A stretch of 39,788 nucleotides of DNA from an uncultured Erysipelotrichaceae bacterium (lineage in GTDB: Bacteria > Bacillota_I > Bacilli_A > RF39 > UBA660), in the NCBI GenBank assembly GCA_948444795.1, contig CAOJUX010000009.1, positions 1 to 39,788 of the forward strand. Direction: 5' to 3'. Positions 35,845 through 39,788 of this stretch are shown here, piece by piece. Both the position numbers and the translations under genes were made by a program. Position 1 is the stretch's first letter; each line of letters starts with the position of its first letter. The notes beneath the pieces are model-generated. The model was given only the letters and a program-made list of their open reading frames with translations, searched no databases and had not been told where the DNA came from.

Positions 35845-37299
35845 AAAAGGAGTTCTAACAAGCTCTATATCATTTTCTTTTACAAAACCCTCTATTGCAA
35901 GTGTATTATCATCGTTTAAAGAATATTCATTAATTAAATTAAAACCTTTTATTTTAAAACCAGATTTATTTACATATTTACTATAATCTTCCATATTATA
36001 AACAGTTACTTCAACTCCATCTTTTTCAAGAACTATAGAAGATATAAGTCTTAATATTGAAGTTTTAAATAATGAAGTTCTTTTATTTCCATTATAATCA
36101 TATATAGGTGTATTATTACTTTTTAAATTAACATAATCACCAATACTAGCCTTACTATAATAATCATAATATTCATTAGGAGCAACATCTAACTTTTCTT
36201 TTAACTTAGCAAGATTATAATATGTTTTTAAATCTTTTAAAAATGTTTTATAATTACGATACATTTCTACTTCTTCAGTAGAAAAAGCATCATATAAATG
36301 TACAGAATTTACACCATACTTTATACATCCATCATTATTTGCCTCTGGACCTGGTCCATTATCTTCTTGAAAAGATAAATAACTTACATTTTTAAGATTC
36401 TCAAAAGGTTTAATTGATTTACAATTTAACAAGTCAAAATCTACCCATGCTGCGTCAGAAAGTTTAAAATGAGTATTTTCTGTTATATCTGAATGGCCAA
36501 AACTTATACTTAACTCAGGATTAGAAGATTGTATTTTAATATTACCTAGTTCTCCATTAACTATTTGATTAGCTTTATCATATTTATTATAAGCATCAAG
36601 AGAAAAAGAGTGAATTTTTTCATTTAAAGTTAAATCTAAATCAACTGGTTTATAAAAACCATCAGTATAAATATATAAAATAAAAACTTTAACTTTAGAA
36701 AGTAATTGAAATTCTTCCTTAGATATTCCTTCTTTTCCATTATTTTTTCGAGAACTTATATTAAGAGTTTCCACACTCACATCTTCTTCTATTAAACTAT
36801 TTAAAAATGTTTTAAAACTATTACTATTTTTCTTTTGCTCTACAAAACTTACATAACGAACTTCTTTTTTAAATTTTTTTAAAATACTTTTAAAAGAATC
36901 TGAACAATCATGAAAATATAATCTATCAATATTATCATAATCAATATTTAGTTTAGAAAAATCAACTTGATCACTTAAACCATCAACAACTAAAGCATCT
37001 ATTTTTCTATCACAGTTAGAAATATCTTTATTTACTTTTTCATAAAAATCATCTGTTACTTCTATTGCACCTTCTTCAGCACTTATTACCATTTCTAAAA
37101 ATGTATCACTATAAATACTAGATTCTAATCTAAAACTCACTTTATCCTCTTGTTCTTCTATTGGAATAAAAACCTCATCACTTACTATTGTCTCTGCATT
37201 TATAACTTTAGGAGAATTCTTGCTAAAACCAGTTAAATTAAGCAATGCTGCAACTGATAAAGCTCCAAGTGTTAACTTCTTATTTAATTTTTTATTCAT
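35839..37299 (-). CDS. Secreted protein of unknown function
   Basis: 486 residues. Basic start and hydrophobic stretch (about 8-24, TLGALSVAALLNLTGF) make a signal peptide; no lipobox Cys follows. The central part has short leucine/isoleucine-rich strands at repeated spacing (IDALVVDGLSD, IDRLYFHDCSD, VRYVSFVEQ, VETLNISSRK), which could be a degenerate leucine-rich-repeat-like solenoid. The C-terminal part has a possible SH3-like stretch (SIGDYVNLKSNNTPIYDYNG). No catalytic motif is seen. It has its own promoter and terminator, so it is a single-gene unit. Function unknown. Confidence 0.75.
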   Translation of the reverse strand: MNKKLNKKLTLGALSVAALLNLTGFSKNSPKVINAETIVSDEVFIPIEEQEDKVSFRLESSIYSDTFLEMVISAEEGAIEVTDDFYEKVNKDISNCDRKIDALVVDGLSDQVDFSKLNIDYDNIDRLYFHDCSDSFKSILKKFKKEVRYVSFVEQKKNSNSFKTFLNSLIEEDVSVETLNISSRKNNGKEGISKEEFQLLSKVKVFILYIYTDGFYKPVDLDLTLNEKIHSFSLDAYNKYDKANQIVNGELGNIKIQSSNPELSISFGHSDITENTHFKLSDAAWVDFDLLNCKSIKPFENLKNVSYLSFQEDNGPGPEANNDGCIKYGVNSVHLYDAFSTEEVEMYRNYKTFLKDLKTYYNLAKLKEKLDVAPNEYYDYYSKASIGDYVNLKSNNTPIYDYNGNKRTSLFKTSILRLISSIVLEKDGVEVTVYNMEDYSKYVNKSGFKIKGFNLINEYSLNDDNTLAIEGFVKENDIELVRTPFK

Positions 37300-37330
37300 A
37301 AAATTCTCTCTTTTCTTTTTACAGTTTAAT

Positions 37331-37358
37331 ATTTTACACCTATCATCCCATTTGTCAA
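37331..37358 (-). promoter_or_regulatory. Promoter of the orphan secreted protein gene
   Basis: TTGACA (37358-37353) and TAAAAT (37336-37331) with a 16-base spacer on the minus strand, about 30 bases upstream of the start codon. Confidence 0.75.
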
Positions 37359-37359
37359 T

Positions 37360-37383
37360 AAAAAAGTAGATTTTATTCTACTT
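37360..37383 (-). terminator. Terminator downstream of the MazG-like gene
   Basis: Seven-base perfect stem (37364-37370 with 37377-37383) with a T run on the minus strand. It is nearly the same sequence as the terminator at 35825-35844. Confidence 0.7.
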
Positions 37384-37492
37384 AAAATTATTATTAAAAA
37401 AAACATTTTTTCTAAAACTTGCTTTTTTGTTTGATTTTAGATTCTAATAACATAGTTAGCTAAGGAAGTAATATATGTCTGAACATTAACTT

Positions 37493-38158
37493 TCAATCTT
37501 TAATTCTTTTTAAAACTTGCATTGACTCTTCTTCCTTATATTTCTTTTGTGTATCTATTCTACTATTAGAGATAACTGTACTAAATCCATTTGGGTATCT
37601 TTTGCGTAATTTTTCAATATTTAGATACAATATCTCGCTTAAAGATGAATTAAACATATTTTTTAATACTTTTGCTATTTCTATTATTATATCAGCAACA
37701 ACTTTAATTATTTCTTCTCGTGTATCAGCAGTATCAAGTTTATTTAAAACTGTTTTAAAATTTAGCATTTCGGTCAATATATTTTCTTTTTGAAATGAAC
37801 TATCCATAAAATCATAGACACAATCCACATCATAGCTAGTAAAAGACTTTTTTTTCGTAATCTGTTCATAGATTTCATCCATAGTATAATCATAATAAAC
37901 TGCTAATGAAGTGATTAAATACCATACTATATCTCCTAATACTTTACGCGCTAAATCATATACTTCTTTTTGTTTTTCCAAATTTAGATTGTGGGTATAT
38001 AATTTTTTTATATAATCAAAAAATTCCCCACATTCTCCAATAACTCCCATATAGGCATTTAATTTCAATGTATCTCTATCTTTAAAATCGTTTAAAGTTC
38101 TTAACGCATTTTTTTGGTACCATTGTGTTGTTATATTCTCACCTTTAATAATTGCCAA
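37493..38158 (-). CDS. MazG-like NTP pyrophosphohydrolase
   Basis: 221 residues from a TTG at 38158, behind GGGGTGG; there is no ATG nearby. All-alpha NTP-PPase course: GVIGECGEFFDYIKKL (Glu42 and Glu45), then VLGDIVWYLITSLAVYY (Asp76) for metal binding, and the C-terminal IEKLRKRYPNGFS typical of MazG-like proteins. These hydrolyse (d)NTPs to monophosphates, for housekeeping, stress or phage-related roles. The middle (about 105-175) is an insertion with no clear match. Located next to the insertion sequence; terminator at 37360. Confidence 0.82.
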   Translation of the reverse strand: MAIIKGENITTQWYQKNALRTLNDFKDRDTLKLNAYMGVIGECGEFFDYIKKLYTHNLNLEKQKEVYDLARKVLGDIVWYLITSLAVYYDYTMDEIYEQITKKKSFTSYDVDCVYDFMDSSFQKENILTEMLNFKTVLNKLDTADTREEIIKVVADIIIEIAKVLKNMFNSSLSEILYLNIEKLRKRYPNGFSTVISNSRIDTQKKYKEEESMQVLKRIKD

Positions 38159-38442
38159 AAAACCACCCCATTCAAATCAAACAACTTTACCACTCTAGCA
38201 TCAAGAAATATACATATACCAAGGAACCATATGAAATTTTCTTAATAATTTGCTTATGCTATTAGTATATCATAATTTGTCGGACACCACAAGGTTTTAA
38301 GTCGCTCACACAGGTTAAAAACATGAAATAAAATTGAAATAGCAATCTTTCTCTTATTTAAAGGAGATTTTTGCTATTTTCTTTTGTAAAAATTTGATTT
38401 TTTCTGTCTTTATGATACTCTTATTATATGAGGTGTTGTAAT
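38159..38442. other. Non-coding stretch between the MazG-like gene and the insertion sequence
   Basis: 284 bases with no gene. It holds the TTG-start ribosome site of the MazG-like gene on the minus strand, a GC-richer patch at about 38280-38315 (CGGACACCACAAGG and GTCGCTCACACAGG), which may be the insertion-sequence end or junction, and the hairpin at 38337-38379. No clear terminal repeat or target-site duplication could be found by eye. Confidence 0.5.
38337..38379 (+). terminator. Hairpin at the left end of the insertion sequence
   Basis: Nine-base perfect outer stem (38337-38345 with 38371-38379) plus partial inner pairing (CTC with GAG), followed by TTTTCTTTT. As a terminator it would stop transcripts reading into the transposase. 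Confidence 0.5.
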
Positions 38443-38550
38443 ATGAGTAAACCAAGCAAAAGAAGATTTGAATTAGATACAAGGCAAATAAATTTTATAA
38501 AGAAAAAACTGAATATAACTAAGATAGAAGATGTAGATAAGCAGCCATGA
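38443..38550 (+). CDS. Small leader ORF of the ISAs1-type element
   Basis: 35 residues, MSKPSKRRFELDTRQINFIK onward, ending with TGA at 38548-38550. It has a good ribosome site (GAGGTG, 7 bases). Its stop overlaps the transposase start (ATGA at 38547-38550), so it is either a coupled leader peptide or the frame-shifted N-terminus of the transposase. Basic composition. No family known. Confidence 0.55.
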   Translation: MSKPSKRRFELDTRQINFIKKKLNITKIEDVDKQP

Positions 38551-39701
38551 AAAGATTAAAGGAAAATTTAAAGGGGTTAACTGACACAAGAATGAAAAAT
38601 AAAACTAAATTTAAGATTTGGGATATAATAATATCTACAATTTTAGCTGTTTTATTTAATTCAAATGATTGGCAAGAGATTCATGATTTTGTAGTTAATC
38701 ATTATAGTTGGTTAAGAGAGTTTTTATTAATGACTGGTGGTATACCATGTACAAAGACGTACGAAAGAGTTTTTGCAATTATAAATGCAAATGAATTAGA
38801 GAATATATTTACAGATTTTCTAATGAGCTTTTCTATATCTGAATTAGAAGGAGATATTATTAATTTGGATGGAAGGGTTAGTAAAGGTAGTTCAAGAAAT
38901 GAAACTATGTACCACAAAAAAGAAAAGCCATTAAATGTACTTAGTGCCTATTCAAATAAATATGGAATTTGTTTAGCAAGTGAAACAATTGATGAAAAAA
39001 CTAATGAAATACCAACAATACCAGAAATATTAAAAAGATTTAATGTAAAAGGAAATGTAATTACATGGGATGCTCTAAATACACAAACAGCGAACGTAGA
39101 AGCAGTTATAGATTTAAAAGGAGATTATGTAGTACCAATTAAGAGAAATCAGGGGAATTTCTATAATGATTTGATTTTATATTTCGATGAAAAAAGATTA
39201 GAAACGATAAAAGCAGGTAATTCAAAATCAGCATACTTAAATTATTATGAAAAAAGAGGACAAAATACAATTCATTATGAATATTATCAAACAGAAGATG
39301 TTAAATGGTATTTTGATAAAGACAAATGGAAGAAATTAAATAGCATAGGATTAGTAAAGAAAACAATAGATAATGGAAAAGAAGAAAAAATAGAATATAG
39401 ATATTATATATCAAGTCTATTTTTGAATATTGAATTATTTTCAAATTCCATTAGAAACCATTGGTCAGTAGAAAATAAACTACATTGGCACCTAGATTTC
39501 ACTTTCAAACAAGATAAAAATACAACAATGAATAAAAAAGCACTAATGAACTTAGAACTAATTAATAAATTTTGCTTAGGAATACTAAATAAAATAAAAC
39601 CATTTTATCAAAATATTAGTTTAAAAAGAATCAGAAAAATATTATCTTACAATTTTGAAAAAGGTTTAATAGATATAGTGTGTTATTTGTCCTTAAGTTA
39701 A
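38547..39701 (+). CDS. ISAs1-family DDE transposase
   Basis: 384 residues. N-terminal helical part with IISTILAVLFNSNDWQEIHDF, as in ISAs1/H-repeat transposases. The catalytic residues are visible: Asp108 in NLDGRVSKGS (the family usually has DGKxLRGS), Asp175 in TWDALNTQ, and Glu309 in RNHWSVENKLHWHLD, whose HW-xENxLHW is the family hallmark. The frame is intact, so the element may be active. Translation probably depends on coupling to the small upstream ORF. No clear terminal repeats could be found on either side. Confidence 0.85.
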   Translation: MKRLKENLKGLTDTRMKNKTKFKIWDIIISTILAVLFNSNDWQEIHDFVVNHYSWLREFLLMTGGIPCTKTYERVFAIINANELENIFTDFLMSFSISELEGDIINLDGRVSKGSSRNETMYHKKEKPLNVLSAYSNKYGICLASETIDEKTNEIPTIPEILKRFNVKGNVITWDALNTQTANVEAVIDLKGDYVVPIKRNQGNFYNDLILYFDEKRLETIKAGNSKSAYLNYYEKRGQNTIHYEYYQTEDVKWYFDKDKWKKLNSIGLVKKTIDNGKEEKIEYRYYISSLFLNIELFSNSIRNHWSVENKLHWHLDFTFKQDKNTTMNKKALMNLELINKFCLGILNKIKPFYQNISLKRIRKILSYNFEKGLIDIVCYLSLS

Positions 39702-39735
39702 AAAATAAATTTTTGTACAAAAAAGGCTTCTAATC

Positions 39736-39788
39736 GAGTGTGTCCTAAATTTTGTGTAAATGGAAACTTTCCACGATAGAAGCAAGAT
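39736..39788. mobile_element. Possible terminus of an IS256-type element at the window edge
   Basis: The sequence GTGTGTCCTAAATTTTGTGT followed by AAATGG resembles the ends of IS256-family elements (GTCC..TA..TT.TGTGTAAA as I recall it). It begins 35 bases after the transposase stop and runs into the window edge. A flanking inverted pair GCTTCTA (39727) and TAGAAGC (39775) is also seen. Weakly supported; it could instead be part of the ISAs1 element's right end. Confidence 0.3.

Noticed and set aside
38159..38442. Terminal inverted repeats for the ISAs1 element
   Set aside because: Only GGACAC is shared in inverse orientation with the right side; too short to define the ends.
1..39788. CRISPR arrays, tRNA or rRNA genes, diversity-generating retroelement parts
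   Set aside because: No regularly spaced repeats, no tRNA-like cloverleaf and no reverse transcriptase were seen, although the lectin-like domain of the poly-G gene made a retroelement target worth considering.
1..39788. Use of the Mycoplasma code (TGA as Trp)
   Set aside because: TGA ends the cadherin-like gene and the IS leader ORF, and Trp is TGG throughout.

Overview
The window is very AT-rich bacterial DNA using the standard bacterial code: TGA acts as a stop and Trp is TGG. Gene content is low-GC Gram-positive: a T-box leader on ileS, strong AGGAGG ribosome-binding sites, FtsQ/DivIB, MurF, MurG, FtsW, a YfhO-type membrane protein, QueH, RarA, and secreted proteins with Ig-like and cadherin-like domains. 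The best guess is a walled, host-associated member of the Bacilli (RF39, Erysipelotrichia-like or relatives), probably from a metagenome. That lineage call is inference.

Layout. Positions 1-13.7 kb hold a partial gene at the left edge, a membrane-anchored DUF3298/4163-like protein, murF, a small possible papain-fold protein, ileS with promoter, T-box and attenuator, a flavin-type PPOX protein, a membrane coiled-coil protein overlapping a small gene, a phosphomannomutase, a large membrane protein, a short family-2 glycosyltransferase and deoD. From 13.8 to 20.7 kb lie a long U32 (RlhA-like) protein, a decayed Rpn-family nuclease gene, a surface-protein gene broken only by a run of ten G, and a queH-ftsQ-murG operon. 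From 20.8 to 33.1 kb come a YfhO-like protein, rarA, two paralogous unknown genes flanking a short-chain dehydrogenase, and a two-gene surface operon: a papain-like protease with a C-terminal dockerin-like segment, then a membrane-anchored cadherin-like protein. From 33.2 to 39.8 kb there is a frameshifted AAA/DUF4143 ATPase, ftsW, an orphan secreted protein, a MazG-like pyrophosphohydrolase, and an ISAs1-type insertion sequence with perhaps the tip of another element at the right edge.

How it fits together. Core functions are cell-wall precursor synthesis and division (murF, murG, ftsQ, ftsW), translation and RNA modification (ileS, queH, U32 protein) and nucleotide handling (deoD, mazG-like). 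Division and wall genes that often cluster are scattered here. Accessory DNA lies at 16-18.2 kb, 33-34.6 kb and at the right edge.

The most notable signal is the G10 tract at 18135-18144 inside the signal/membrane segment of a surface-protein gene. One G fewer restores a 390-residue reading frame, which is what an on/off phase-variation switch looks like. Other points are an inverted repeat with nested direct repeats upstream of the protease-dockerin operon, and a recurring layout in which stop codons lie inside the gene's own terminator hairpin.
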